DNA of 64,000 nucleotides from Pseudopedobacter sp035496935 (GTDB taxonomy: Bacteria > Bacteroidota > Bacteroidia > Sphingobacteriales > Sphingobacteriaceae), in assembly GCA_035496935.1 (NCBI GenBank), contig DATJED010000003.1, positions 108,155 to 172,154 of the forward strand, read 5' to 3'. Positions 51,242 through 59,689 of this stretch are shown one piece after another (the first letter of the stretch is position 1; the number at the start of each line of letters is the position of its first letter). The notes under the pieces were generated by a model. It was not told the DNA's origin, ran no database searches, and worked only from the letters and a program-made list of their open reading frames with translations. Both the position numbers and the translations under genes were made by a program.

Positions 51242-52555
51242 ATGAAGATAGCAGTAATTGGGACGGGATATGTGGGCTTAGTAACCGGTACCTGTTTGGC
51301 CGAAACAGGGAACAATGTCACCTGCGTGGATATTGTTGAAGAAAAAGTGAACAAGATGAAAAACGGTGAACTCCCCATCTACGAGCCCGGTCTGGATATC
51401 CTTTTCCATAGAAATATCGAGCAGGGAAGGTTAAAGTTCACCACTAACTTGGCTGAAGCCATCAACGATGCACAGATTATTTTCCTGGCACTGCCAACGC
51501 CCCCGGGCGGAGACGGAAAGGCTGATTTAAGCTACGTTTTGGGCGCAGCAAAAGACATCGCCATGTTGGTAAAAGATTACAAAGTGATTGTAACAAAATC
51601 TACCGTTCCGGTAGGTACAGCAGATAAAGTGAAAGCCGTTTTCAACGAAAATACACTCGTAGAAGTTGACGTAGTTTCCAATCCCGAGTTTTTACGCGAA
51701 GGCGTTGCCGTTGATGATTTTATGAAACCCGACCGCGTGGTGGTGGGTACAAGAAGCGAACAGGCCAAAAAGCTGATGGAAGAACTTTACGCACCCTATG
51801 TGCGTTCCGGAAATCCGGTTATTTTTATGGACGAGCGTTCATCAGAATTGACGAAATATGCGGCCAACTCATTTTTAGCCACAAAAATTACCTTTATGAA
51901 CGAAGTGGCCAACCTTTGCGAACTGGTGGGCGCCGATGTGGACATGGTGCGCAGGGGTGTGGGCGCAGATGACCGTATCGGGAAGAGATTCCTGTTTCCG
52001 GGCATCGGCTATGGCGGAAGCTGTTTCCCGAAAGATGTACAGGCTTTGGCTCTGTCTTCAAAAGAATATAACTACGAATTCAGGATTTTGGATGCGGTAA
52101 TGGAAGTCAACCAGACGCAGAAACTGAAAATCGTCGAAAAGATGATGAAATATTACGGCGGGGATGTGAAAGGCAAAAAATTTGCACTTTGGGGCCTGGC
52201 CTTCAAGCCCGAAACCGATGATATCAGGGAAGCACCTGCCTTGTATATTATTGATGAACTGGTCAAAGCCGGAGCAGAAGTTGTAGCTTACGACCCTGAA
52301 GGCATGGAGAATGTTAGAAAAATGAAAGGCAATATTTTGGCTTTCGCCGATAGTGCTTACGAAGCTTTGGACGGCGCTGATGCACTGATTATAGCTACAG
52401 AATGGCAGGCGTTCAGAAACCCCGATTTCAAACAGATTGAAGACAGGTTAAAAGCCAAAGTAATTTTTGACGGAAGAAACTTATACGATCTGCACAAAAT
52501 GATTGATCTGGGATTCTATTATAATAGTATCGGCAGGGCAGAAGTTAAAGCATAA
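51242..52555 (+). CDS. ugd: UDP-glucose 6-dehydrogenase
   Basis: The 437-residue NAD-dependent enzyme oxidises UDP-glucose to UDP-glucuronate. Motifs: KIAVIGTGYVGLVTGTCLAETG (Rossmann), VTKSTVPVGTADKV, SNPEFLREGVAVDDFMKPDRVVVG, ELTKYAANSFLATKITFMNEVANLCE, and the catalytic Cys261 in GYGGSCFPKD. Codon choice (many CTG, GGC, CCG) is visibly richer in G and C than waaA or galE. UDP-glucuronate decarboxylase follows, so the pair makes UDP-xylose for envelope polysaccharide. Confidence 0.96.
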   Translation: MKIAVIGTGYVGLVTGTCLAETGNNVTCVDIVEEKVNKMKNGELPIYEPGLDILFHRNIEQGRLKFTTNLAEAINDAQIIFLALPTPPGGDGKADLSYVLGAAKDIAMLVKDYKVIVTKSTVPVGTADKVKAVFNENTLVEVDVVSNPEFLREGVAVDDFMKPDRVVVGTRSEQAKKLMEELYAPYVRSGNPVIFMDERSSELTKYAANSFLATKITFMNEVANLCELVGADVDMVRRGVGADDRIGKRFLFPGIGYGGSCFPKDVQALALSSKEYNYEFRILDAVMEVNQTQKLKIVEKMMKYYGGDVKGKKFALWGLAFKPETDDIREAPALYIIDELVKAGAEVVAYDPEGMENVRKMKGNILAFADSAYEALDGADALIIATEWQAFRNPDFKQIEDRLKAKVIFDGRNLYDLHKMIDLGFYYNSIGRAEVKA

Positions 52556-52646
52556 AAATCCGGAAGATGAAACCAGCATGATTTTGCCAAAAACCGTAAG
52601 GCAGCCAATCATGGTTGCTTCATCACCAAAAAACAATAATAAACGG

Positions 52647-53633
52647 ATGAAAAAAAGAGTATTAATTACCGGTGCAGCCGGATTTTTAGGATCGCACCTT
52701 TGCGATCGTTTTATAAAAGAAGGTTACCATGTTATAGGTATGGACAACCTCATCACAGGCGATCTGGCCAATATCGAACATCTGTTCAAGTTAGAAGATT
52801 TTGAGTTTTATAACCATGATGTTTCCAAGTTTGTGCATGTACCGGGCAAATTGGATTATATCCTGCATTTCGCTTCGCCGGCAAGCCCGATTGATTATCT
52901 GAAGATCCCAATCCAGACCTTAAAAGTGGGCTCTCTGGGTATCCATAACTTGTTGGGTCTTGCCCGAAATAAAAAAGCGAGGCTGATTATCGCCTCTACT
53001 TCCGAAGTTTACGGTGACCCGGCGGTAAACCCGCAGCCTGAAGAATATTGGGGCAATGTAAACCCGGTAGGTCCACGGGGCGTTTACGATGAAGCCAAAC
53101 GTTTCCAGGAAGCCATCACCATGGCCTACCACACTTTCCACGGTGTGGAGACCAGAATCGTGAGGATATTTAACACTTACGGTCCGCGTATGCGATTGAA
53201 CGACGGCAGGGTTTTGCCGGCATTTATTGGTCAGGCTTTACGCGGAGAAGATTTAACTGTTTTCGGTGACGGTACGCAAACCCGTTCTTTCTGTTATGTA
53301 GACGATTTAGTGGAAGGTATTTACAGATTGTTACTTTCTGATTACGTACAGCCGATGAATATCGGTAACCCCGATGAAATTACCATCGGGCAGTTTGCCG
53401 AGGAGATCATCAAATTAACAGGAACTAACCAAAAAGTGATTTACAAGCCCTTGCCGCAGGACGATCCGAAACAACGCCGTCCGGATATTACCAAGGCAAG
53501 AGCAATTTTGAACTGGGAACCTAAGGTCAACAGGGCCGAAGGGTTAAAAATCACCTACGAATATTTCAAAACTTTATCCAAGGAACAGCTGGACAAAATA
53601 GATCACAAAGACTTTACGAATTATAATAAATAA
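52647..53633 (+). CDS. UDP-glucuronate decarboxylase (UDP-xylose synthase)
   Basis: The 328-residue SDR enzyme (ATG 52647 chosen; earlier in-frame starts reach into ugd and precede the Rossmann start) converts UDP-glucuronate to UDP-xylose. Motifs: VLITGAAGFLGSHLCDRF, LHFASPASPIDYLKIPIQTLKVGSLGIHNLLGLA, STSEVYGDPAVNPQPEEYWGNVNPVGPRGVYDEAKRFQEA (catalytic Tyr-x-x-x-Lys) and RIFNTYGPRMRLNDGRVLPAF. It is short, without the arginase-like or transferase extension of ArnA. Like ugd it has a higher-GC codon style. Confidence 0.94.
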   Translation: MKKRVLITGAAGFLGSHLCDRFIKEGYHVIGMDNLITGDLANIEHLFKLEDFEFYNHDVSKFVHVPGKLDYILHFASPASPIDYLKIPIQTLKVGSLGIHNLLGLARNKKARLIIASTSEVYGDPAVNPQPEEYWGNVNPVGPRGVYDEAKRFQEAITMAYHTFHGVETRIVRIFNTYGPRMRLNDGRVLPAFIGQALRGEDLTVFGDGTQTRSFCYVDDLVEGIYRLLLSDYVQPMNIGNPDEITIGQFAEEIIKLTGTNQKVIYKPLPQDDPKQRRPDITKARAILNWEPKVNRAEGLKITYEYFKTLSKEQLDKIDHKDFTNYNK

Positions 53634-53634
53634 T

Positions 53635-54663
53635 ATGGGAAATAAGATTTTAGTAACCGGAGGAACAGGTTTTATCGGTTCGCACACTGTTGTTGAACTG
53701 TATAATGCAGGCTATACTCCGGTTATTGTAGATAACCTTTCTAATTCTTCTATAAAAATATTAGATCAGATTGAAAAAATTATCGGTTACAAGCCCGAGT
53801 TTCACGAGTTTGACTTATGTGATGAAGCTAAAACTGCCAGTTTCATTAATGCAAATCCTGATATTAAAGGGATTATTCATTTTGCGGCATTTAAAGCCGT
53901 TGGCGAATCGGTACAAAAGCCTTTAGAATATTATCGGAACAACTTTTTTTCGCTAATTAACCTGCTTACTCCTTATAAAGGAAAAGACATTAATTTTGTA
54001 TTTTCTTCAAGCTGTACAGTTTACGGTCAGCCGGATGCTTTGCCGGTAACCGAGGCAGCACCGGTAAAAAAAGCAGAATCTCCTTACGGAAATACCAAAC
54101 AAATTGCCGAAGAGATTTTGAGCGAAACCGCAGCGGTTAACAAAAATTATAATATTGTTGCTTTAAGATATTTTAATCCGGTTGGGGCGCATGAAACCGC
54201 TTTAATTGGCGAATTGCCTATCGGCGTTCCACAAAACTTAATTCCTTTTGTAACACAAACCGCCATCGGAAAAAGAGAAAAAATCACCGTTTTTGGTAAT
54301 GATTACGATACGCCGGACGGCAGTTGCATCCGCGATTACATCCATGTGGTCGATTTGGCGAAGGCTCATGTCGCCGCTATCAAAAGAATGGAAGCGGGGA
54401 AATCCGCTAATAATTACGAGGTTTTTAATATCGGAACCGGAAAAGGAACCTCGGTTTTAGAAATCATCAATGCTTTTGAAAAATCAACCGGCGAAAAACT
54501 GAATTATACTATCGGTCCACGCAGAGCCGGCGACATCGAAAAAGTTTACGGCGATGTAACAAAATCCGCAGAAGCACTAGGCTGGAAAGCAGAACTGAAT
54601 GTGGATGACATGATGAAATCTGCATGGGAATGGGAAAAATATATACAGAAGAATCCTTTTTAA
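53635..54663 (+). CDS. galE: UDP-glucose 4-epimerase
   Basis: The 342-residue SDR epimerase interconverts UDP-glucose and UDP-galactose. Motifs: ILVTGGTGFIGSHTVVELYNAGY, GIIHFAAFKAVGESVQKPLEYYRNN, FSSSCTVYG, SPYGNTKQIAEEIL (catalytic Tyr-x-x-x-Lys), ALRYFNPVGAHETALIGE, GSCIRDYIHVVDLAKAHV. It begins one base after the upstream stop codon, yet its codon use returns to the AT-rich local style. Confidence 0.95.
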   Translation: MGNKILVTGGTGFIGSHTVVELYNAGYTPVIVDNLSNSSIKILDQIEKIIGYKPEFHEFDLCDEAKTASFINANPDIKGIIHFAAFKAVGESVQKPLEYYRNNFFSLINLLTPYKGKDINFVFSSSCTVYGQPDALPVTEAAPVKKAESPYGNTKQIAEEILSETAAVNKNYNIVALRYFNPVGAHETALIGELPIGVPQNLIPFVTQTAIGKREKITVFGNDYDTPDGSCIRDYIHVVDLAKAHVAAIKRMEAGKSANNYEVFNIGTGKGTSVLEIINAFEKSTGEKLNYTIGPRRAGDIEKVYGDVTKSAEALGWKAELNVDDMMKSAWEWEKYIQKNPF

Positions 54664-54678
54664 TAAGTAGTAAGATTT

Positions 54679-54760
54679 TAGTATCAAGTATCAAGAGCCT
54701 GAAGTGCGCATCTGCCACAAGAAAAGCATCTTGATACTTAATACTTACTACTTGATACTA
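54679..54760. repeat. Nested inverted repeat between galE and rfbB
   Basis: Perfect 12-bp arms tagtatcaagta (54679-54690) and tacttgatacta (54749-54760) enclose a second pair, gtatcaaga (54688-54696) with tcttgatac (54729-54737). The 3' arm ends 8 bases before the rfbB ATG. Confidence 0.65.
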
Positions 54761-54768
54761 AAAAAAAA

Positions 54769-55821
54769 ATGAAAATACTCATCACCGGCGGAGCCGGATT
54801 TATTGGTTCACACGTTGTAAGGCGCTTTGTGAACACTTATCCAAACTATCAGATAGTTAATTTGGATAAACTGACTTATGCCGGAAATCTGGAAAATTTA
54901 AGAGACGTTGAAAATGCTTCGAACTACAAATTTGTAAAAGGCGATATTGTTGATGCTCCTTTTATTCAGGATTTATTTGAGCAAGAAAATTTTGACGCGG
55001 TCATCCATTTGGCGGCAGAATCTCATGTTGACCGTTCAATCTCTAACCCGATTGAGTTTGTAATGACGAATGTTGTGGGAACGGTTAACCTATTGAACGC
55101 TGCAAGAACAAACTGGAAAGGCGTTTACGACAAAAAACGTTTCTACCATGTTTCTACCGATGAGGTTTATGGAACGTTAGGCGAAGGAACAGAAATGTTT
55201 ACCGAAGAAACCGCTTACGATCCGCATTCGCCATACTCTGCTTCAAAAGCAAGTTCCGATCATTTTGTACGGGCTTATTTTGATACTTACGGAATGGATT
55301 GTGTGATTTCCAATTGCTCCAACAATTATGGTTCGCACCATTTCCCGGAGAAATTGATCCCGCTTTCTATCCACAATATCCAGCAGAATAAAGCTATCCC
55401 AATTTACGGAAAAGGTGAAAACATCAGAGATTGGCTTTGGGTTGAAGACCACGCCCGGGCAATTGACGTCATTTTCCACAAAGCAAAATCAGGTTCAACT
55501 TACAATATTGGCGGGCATAACGAATGGACAAACATTGATTTGATCAGAACGTTGTGCAAAGTGATGGATAGAAAATTGGGTAGGAAAGAAGGGACGTCTG
55601 AAAAGTTGATTACATACGTTACAGACAGAGCCGGTCATGATTTGCGTTACGCTATTGACGCCACAAAACTAAAAACCGATTTAGGTTGGGAGCCAAGTTT
55701 GCAGTTTGAAGAAGGCTTAGAAAAAACGGTTGATTGGTATTTGGCAAACGAAATATGGCTAAACAACGTTACTTCTGGTAATTACCAGCATTATTACGAG
55801 GAACAATACCAAAACAGATAG
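54769..55821 (+). CDS. rfbB: dTDP-glucose 4,6-dehydratase
   Basis: The 350-residue SDR enzyme makes dTDP-4-keto-6-deoxyglucose, precursor of deoxysugars such as rhamnose. Motifs: ILITGGAGFIGSHVVRRFVNTYP, VIHLAAESHVDRSI, FYHVSTDEVYGTLGE (catalytic Asp-Glu), SPYSASKASSDHFVRAY (Tyr-x-x-x-Lys), SNNYGSHHFPEKLIP. rfbA, rfbC and rfbD are not adjacent. The stop codon is directly followed by the start of the CpsB-like gene. Confidence 0.95.
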   Translation: MKILITGGAGFIGSHVVRRFVNTYPNYQIVNLDKLTYAGNLENLRDVENASNYKFVKGDIVDAPFIQDLFEQENFDAVIHLAAESHVDRSISNPIEFVMTNVVGTVNLLNAARTNWKGVYDKKRFYHVSTDEVYGTLGEGTEMFTEETAYDPHSPYSASKASSDHFVRAYFDTYGMDCVISNCSNNYGSHHFPEKLIPLSIHNIQQNKAIPIYGKGENIRDWLWVEDHARAIDVIFHKAKSGSTYNIGGHNEWTNIDLIRTLCKVMDRKLGRKEGTSEKLITYVTDRAGHDLRYAIDATKLKTDLGWEPSLQFEEGLEKTVDWYLANEIWLNNVTSGNYQHYYEEQYQNR

Positions 55822-56568
55822 ATGTTCGGTCTTTTTAAAAGGAACAAAAAAACACCAGAATTTGATTTTAGCAATATCGGGATTGATATGCACTCGCATA
55901 TTCTTCCCGGTATTGATGATGGAGCGCCAACTGTTAAAGAGTCGGTAATGATGGCGAAGCGCTTTCAGGAACTTGGCTTTAAGAAGCTGATTGCAACGCC
56001 ACATATTATGGCCGATTATTACCGCAACACGCCTGATAGCATCAATAAAGCTTTAGACGAACTGCGGGAAGAGTTGGTAAAGCAGAACATAGATATGCCA
56101 ATTGAAGCTGCCGCAGAATATTATCTGGATGAAACTTTTGAGAGCAAAATCGATAAAGGAAATCTTATGACTATGGGTGGCGATTATATTTTGTTCGAGC
56201 TTTCTTACATCAACTATCCTAACAACATCAAAGACATCATCCAAAAATTAAATGATAAAGGTTTAAAGCCGATTTTAGCGCATCCAGAACGTTACCCTTA
56301 TTTAGGATCAATAGAAAACTATTATAAAATTAGGGAGTTTGGCTGTTATTTTCAGTTAAACACCATTTCATTAGCCGGATATTACGGTAAACAAACCCAA
56401 AAAATTGCCGAGGAGTTGGTAGATAACCTGATGATTGATTTCATAGGATCAGATATGCACCACCTTAAACATGCTGATGCTTTATACCAGAGTCTTTTTA
56501 CACCACATTTAAAAACCTTGTTTGAAGAAGCGTCTTTGCAAAATGTGATGTTAAGTAAAAGTTTTTAA
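55822..56568 (+). CDS. CpsB/YwqE-type tyrosine-protein phosphatase (PHP family)
   Basis: The 248-residue PHP-fold manganese-dependent phosphatase has metal-binding motifs DMHSHILPGIDDGAPTVKESV (about residues 17-37), IATPHIM, HPERYPYLG and GSDMHHLKHAD. In other bacteria such proteins dephosphorylate the tyrosine kinase that controls capsule or exopolysaccharide export. The kinase itself is not in the window. It starts on the base after the rfbB stop. Confidence 0.9.
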   Translation: MFGLFKRNKKTPEFDFSNIGIDMHSHILPGIDDGAPTVKESVMMAKRFQELGFKKLIATPHIMADYYRNTPDSINKALDELREELVKQNIDMPIEAAAEYYLDETFESKIDKGNLMTMGGDYILFELSYINYPNNIKDIIQKLNDKGLKPILAHPERYPYLGSIENYYKIREFGCYFQLNTISLAGYYGKQTQKIAEELVDNLMIDFIGSDMHHLKHADALYQSLFTPHLKTLFEEASLQNVMLSKSF

Positions 56569-56664
56569 TTTTTGCGTCGATATCCTAATTTGGGATAATA
56601 TCTAAAAAATTTCTTGTATCTTAATGGCTCGATTACCCGTATAAGGTAAGACCAACCCAAACGT

Positions 56665-57102
56665 ATGAAAATTTCTTTTTTGCTAATTTTAGCTTTTATA
56701 GGCTCATCATTTATTGAGGTGAAAGCCAACGTCGTTGATTTAACAGATTCCATTAGTGGCGTAAAAATCGAAAATCAACAAATTCTTTATCGTAAAAGTG
56801 TTTTAGGTAAGGTAAAAGTTCTTTCAGATGGGGCGAAGACTCAAAACTCAAAATTATATAACGTACAAATTTTCGGAAGAAAAGGGCGTTTGGTTGCCGA
56901 GTATGAAGTAGAAGTTTTAAGTAAGCATAAAAAAAACCACGATGCCATTCTTAATGCCCAAATAAAAACTGTGAAAGATAATGTGATACATAACGGAACT
57001 AACTTTATTGATTTTCATTTAAAGCCCTCAGCGGATAGTAAGGATGCTGTTTTGCAGTTGGATAAAGTGGTGAAATACCTTTTGAATTATAAATACTTAT
57101 AG
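56665..57102 (+). CDS. Secreted protein of unknown function
   Basis: The 145-residue product has a signal peptide (MKISFLLILAFIGSSFIEVKA) and a basic mature part with no recognised motif. GVKIENQQILYRKSVLGKVKVLSDG and VEVLSKHKKNHDAILNAQ are its most distinctive stretches. It sits between a polysaccharide phosphatase and a glycosyltransferase, so a link to surface polysaccharide is possible but unsupported by the sequence itself. Confidence 0.55.
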   Translation: MKISFLLILAFIGSSFIEVKANVVDLTDSISGVKIENQQILYRKSVLGKVKVLSDGAKTQNSKLYNVQIFGRKGRLVAEYEVEVLSKHKKNHDAILNAQIKTVKDNVIHNGTNFIDFHLKPSADSKDAVLQLDKVVKYLLNYKYL

Positions 57103-57154
57103 TTTCGGGAAATTAATTTCCATTTGGGCGTATTTTTATTTAAAATTGGTGCTG

Positions 57155-57913
57155 ATGCAAATTTCTATCATAACAGCCACCTTTAACTCACAAGATTTTA
57201 TTCAGGATGCCATACAGTCTTTTGCAGATCAAAGTTATGCCAATAAGGAATTGGTAATTATTGACGGTAAAAGCACCGATAGCACTTTAGAAATATTAGC
57301 TAATAACAATCACCATATAAATACGCTAATTTCTGAAAAGGATAAAGGAATTTACGATGCTTTGAACAAAGGAATCTCGGTTACTGAAGGCGACGTAATT
57401 GGCATTTTGCATTCAGATGATTTTCTCGCGCACAGCAGAGTGCTGGAACAGGTAAGTGCGAAATTTGCAGAAAATCCATCGCTTGATGCAGTTTATGGCG
57501 ATTTACAATATGTGGACAGACAAAACCCAGCTAAAATAATTAGGCATTGGTCTTCTGGGGCGTACAATGTCAACAATTTTCAAAAAGGTTGGATGCCTCC
57601 TCACCCCACATTATTCATTAAAAAAGAGTGTTTTATAAAATTCGGCGTGTATGATTTAGCCTATAAATCTGCTGCCGATTACGATTTGATACTTCGGTTT
57701 CTATTTAAAAATCGGATAAGTGTAGCTTATATACCTAATGTTTTGGTCAAAATGCGAGTTGGAGGGCTCAGTAACAAATCGATAAAAAACAGGTTAAATG
57801 CAAACAGGGAAGATAGGCTGGCATTAAAATTAAATGGTGTCCCAAACCCATTTTGGGTCTCGGTGCTAAAACCACTTTCAAAGATCGGTCAATTTTGGAA
57901 TAAAAATATTTAA
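57155..57913 (+). CDS. Family 2 glycosyltransferase
   Basis: The 252-residue product (ATG 57155 preferred to an upstream in-frame TTG) has a GT-A fold: ISIITATFNSQDFIQDAIQSFADQSYANKELVIIDGKSTDSTLEIL, KGIYDALNKGI, and the metal-binding DxD-type HSDD in IGILHSDDFLAHS. It resembles WcaA/colanic-type transferases of surface polysaccharide assembly. The acceptor and donor sugars are unknown. The WecA-like gene follows after 9 bases. Confidence 0.9.
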   Translation: MQISIITATFNSQDFIQDAIQSFADQSYANKELVIIDGKSTDSTLEILANNNHHINTLISEKDKGIYDALNKGISVTEGDVIGILHSDDFLAHSRVLEQVSAKFAENPSLDAVYGDLQYVDRQNPAKIIRHWSSGAYNVNNFQKGWMPPHPTLFIKKECFIKFGVYDLAYKSAADYDLILRFLFKNRISVAYIPNVLVKMRVGGLSNKSIKNRLNANREDRLALKLNGVPNPFWVSVLKPLSKIGQFWNKNI

Positions 57914-57922
57914 ATTTGAGCT

Positions 57923-59035
57923 GTGGCGTTAAATTTTTCATTTCTCGAAATTGAATGGATTTATTACCTAGTGGTAATTGTAATCTCGAGTGTTATCTCG
58001 TTTATAGCAATTCCTTCTATTATGTTCGTTGCCCGCGAACGTCATTTGTATGACGATATAGAAAGTAGCAGAAAAGATCACGACCACGGTATTCCACGCT
58101 TAGGAGGCGTTGCTATTTTTTGCAGTTTTACCATTGTTTCCTTACTTTTCGCAAAGTACGACGCAGTTTTGCCAACAAATATCCTTTTAACATCTTGCAT
58201 TATTTTGTTTGCCGTGGGCTTAAAAGATGATTTGGCTGGTTCTGGACCTACAACAAAATTTGTGATGCAGTTTTTGGTGGCGTCCATTTTGGTATTACTT
58301 GGCGACGTACGCTTAACAAGCTTATATGGAGTTTTCAATGTTTCTGAAATAGCTTTATATATAAGTATTCCGGTTTCGGTACTCATTATCATGTTTATTG
58401 TCAACGCCTTCAACTTAATTGACGGTATAAACGGTTTGGCCGGAACAATTGGTTTAGTGGTTAACCTTACTTTTGCGGTATTGTTTATCCACATGGGGCA
58501 AATAGAAATGGCGTCGTTGGCTTTTAGTATGGTAGGCGCAATAATTGGCTTTCTCTATTTTAACTATACGCCAGCCCGTATTTTTATGGGCGATACAGGT
58601 AGTTTATTAATTGGTTTAATATCTGTAGTGTTAGCAATTAAGTTTATTGAGCTAAACAAGTTTACAGATTTTGGCGCTCGCCCTTCATTTTTTTCTGCTC
58701 CGGCTATTGCGGTTTCTGTACTTATAATTCCTTTGTTTGATACTTTTAGGGTGTTTTCTGTTAGAATTTTAAAAGGGAATTCTCCCTTTAAAGCCGATAG
58801 AAACCACATTCATCACCGTATATTACGATTAGGATTTAGCCACATGCAAGCAACTTACCTCTTAGCATTTACAAATCTTGTGTTTATTTATTTGGCAGTC
58901 AATTTAAGAAACTTGGGAAATTTTGGGCTGATTTTTATGTTCATGGGAATCTGTACGCTTATTAATTGGGTTACCACTATATTGCTACGCATTAAAGATA
59001 GAGGGCATTTTAAAATGCAGTTTTTGTTTAAATAG
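57923..59035 (+). CDS. WecA-like undecaprenyl-phosphate sugar-1-phosphate transferase
   Basis: The 370-residue polytopic membrane protein of the MraY/WecA family starts polysaccharide repeat units on undecaprenyl phosphate. Start is GTG 57923 (MALNFSFLEIEWIYYLVV). Motifs: HDHGIPRLGGVAIF, VGLKDDLAG (Asp-Asp), FNLIDGINGLAG, FMGDTGSLLIGL and the cytoplasmic HIHHRILRLGFSHMQ (WecA-type His motif). A 9-bp inverted repeat (59014-59022 with 59039-59047) spans its stop codon. Confidence 0.92.
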   Translation: MALNFSFLEIEWIYYLVVIVISSVISFIAIPSIMFVARERHLYDDIESSRKDHDHGIPRLGGVAIFCSFTIVSLLFAKYDAVLPTNILLTSCIILFAVGLKDDLAGSGPTTKFVMQFLVASILVLLGDVRLTSLYGVFNVSEIALYISIPVSVLIIMFIVNAFNLIDGINGLAGTIGLVVNLTFAVLFIHMGQIEMASLAFSMVGAIIGFLYFNYTPARIFMGDTGSLLIGLISVVLAIKFIELNKFTDFGARPSFFSAPAIAVSVLIIPLFDTFRVFSVRILKGNSPFKADRNHIHHRILRLGFSHMQATYLLAFTNLVFIYLAVNLRNLGNFGLIFMFMGICTLINWVTTILLRIKDRGHFKMQFLFK

Positions 59036-59053
59036 CAGAACTGCATTCACAAG

Positions 59054-59605
59054 CTATTTTAATTCACCTAATTTCAAAAAAGCATAAAGCAAACCAGTAA
59101 CATGTAAAGCCTGCGGGATTTCATTCTTCAGCAACATTTCTTTTACCTCGGCAATGGTATAAAGTTCAATGTCAATATCTTCGTGTTCATCCAAATCCTG
59201 TTCCTGTACTTTTTTTCCGCCTTGTGCTAAGTAACAATAAGTTACATTGTTTGAGGTCGCAGGATTTGGATAGATGGTACTGACTAATTCAAAATCTTCG
59301 AACAAATAGCCAGTTTCCTCCAGAAGTTCACGTTTAGCCGCTTCAACGGGTTTCTCATCACCATCAATCACTCCACCAGGAATTTCAATGGAAACAATGT
59401 CTCCACTATGGCGATATTGTCTAACCATAATTACTTTTTCGTCTTCTGTTATGGCAACAACATTCACCCAGTTTGGATACTCCAAAACATAATACTCAGA
59501 AGCAATTCTGCCATCTGGCAATTTACATTCGTCGACACGTAAAGTTGCCCATGGTTTCTTTACGATATATTCTGAAGAGCAGGCCTTCCATTTTTCTATA
59601 CTCAT
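59054..59605 (-). CDS. Nudix hydrolase (ADP-sugar pyrophosphatase-like)
   Basis: The 183-residue product contains the full Nudix box in GGVIDGDEKPVEAAKRELLEETGYL. The preceding VVAITEDEKVIMVRQYRHSGD and following YPNPATSNNVTYCYLA fit the ADP-ribose/ADP-sugar pyrophosphatase subgroup. It is convergent with the WecA-like gene and is separated from the TPM gene upstream by a terminator. Confidence 0.92.
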   Translation of the reverse strand: MSIEKWKACSSEYIVKKPWATLRVDECKLPDGRIASEYYVLEYPNWVNVVAITEDEKVIMVRQYRHSGDIVSIEIPGGVIDGDEKPVEAAKRELLEETGYLFEDFELVSTIYPNPATSNNVTYCYLAQGGKKVQEQDLDEHEDIDIELYTIAEVKEMLLKNEIPQALHVTGLLYAFLKLGELK

Positions 59606-59611
59606 GCTTAA

Positions 59612-59644
59612 AAATAGAAAATCCCGAATGAATTCCGGGATTTA
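59612..59644 (-). terminator. Terminator between the TPM gene and the Nudix gene
   Basis: An 8-bp stem aaatcccg (59620-59627) with cgggattt (59637-59644); read on the minus strand it is followed by T-rich sequence. It ends the lemA-TPM-TPM unit. Confidence 0.65.
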
Positions 59645-59655
59645 AATCATCTTTC

Positions 59656-59689
59656 ACTACTTACTACTTACTACTTACTACTTACTACC
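59656..59689. repeat. Short tandem repeat, 7-base unit actactt
   Basis: Four full copies of actactt plus a partial copy run into the 3' end of the TPM-domain gene (stop at 59685-59687). The words resemble those of the galE-rfbB spacer repeat. Confidence 0.7.

Noticed and set aside
52503..52646. Longer reading frame of UDP-xylose synthase overlapping ugd
   Set aside because: The Rossmann motif of the family begins right after ATG 52647, and the extra 48 residues are a shadow of ugd and its spacer.
59014..59047. 9-bp inverted repeat spanning the stop codon of the WecA-like gene as a terminator
   Set aside because: No T tract on either strand and one arm is coding; it may be chance.
59656..59689. 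7-base tandem repeat as a possible CRISPR or VNTR phase switch
   Set aside because: Units are too short and directly adjacent for CRISPR, and the run is at the very end of the gene, so copy-number change would hardly alter a protein.
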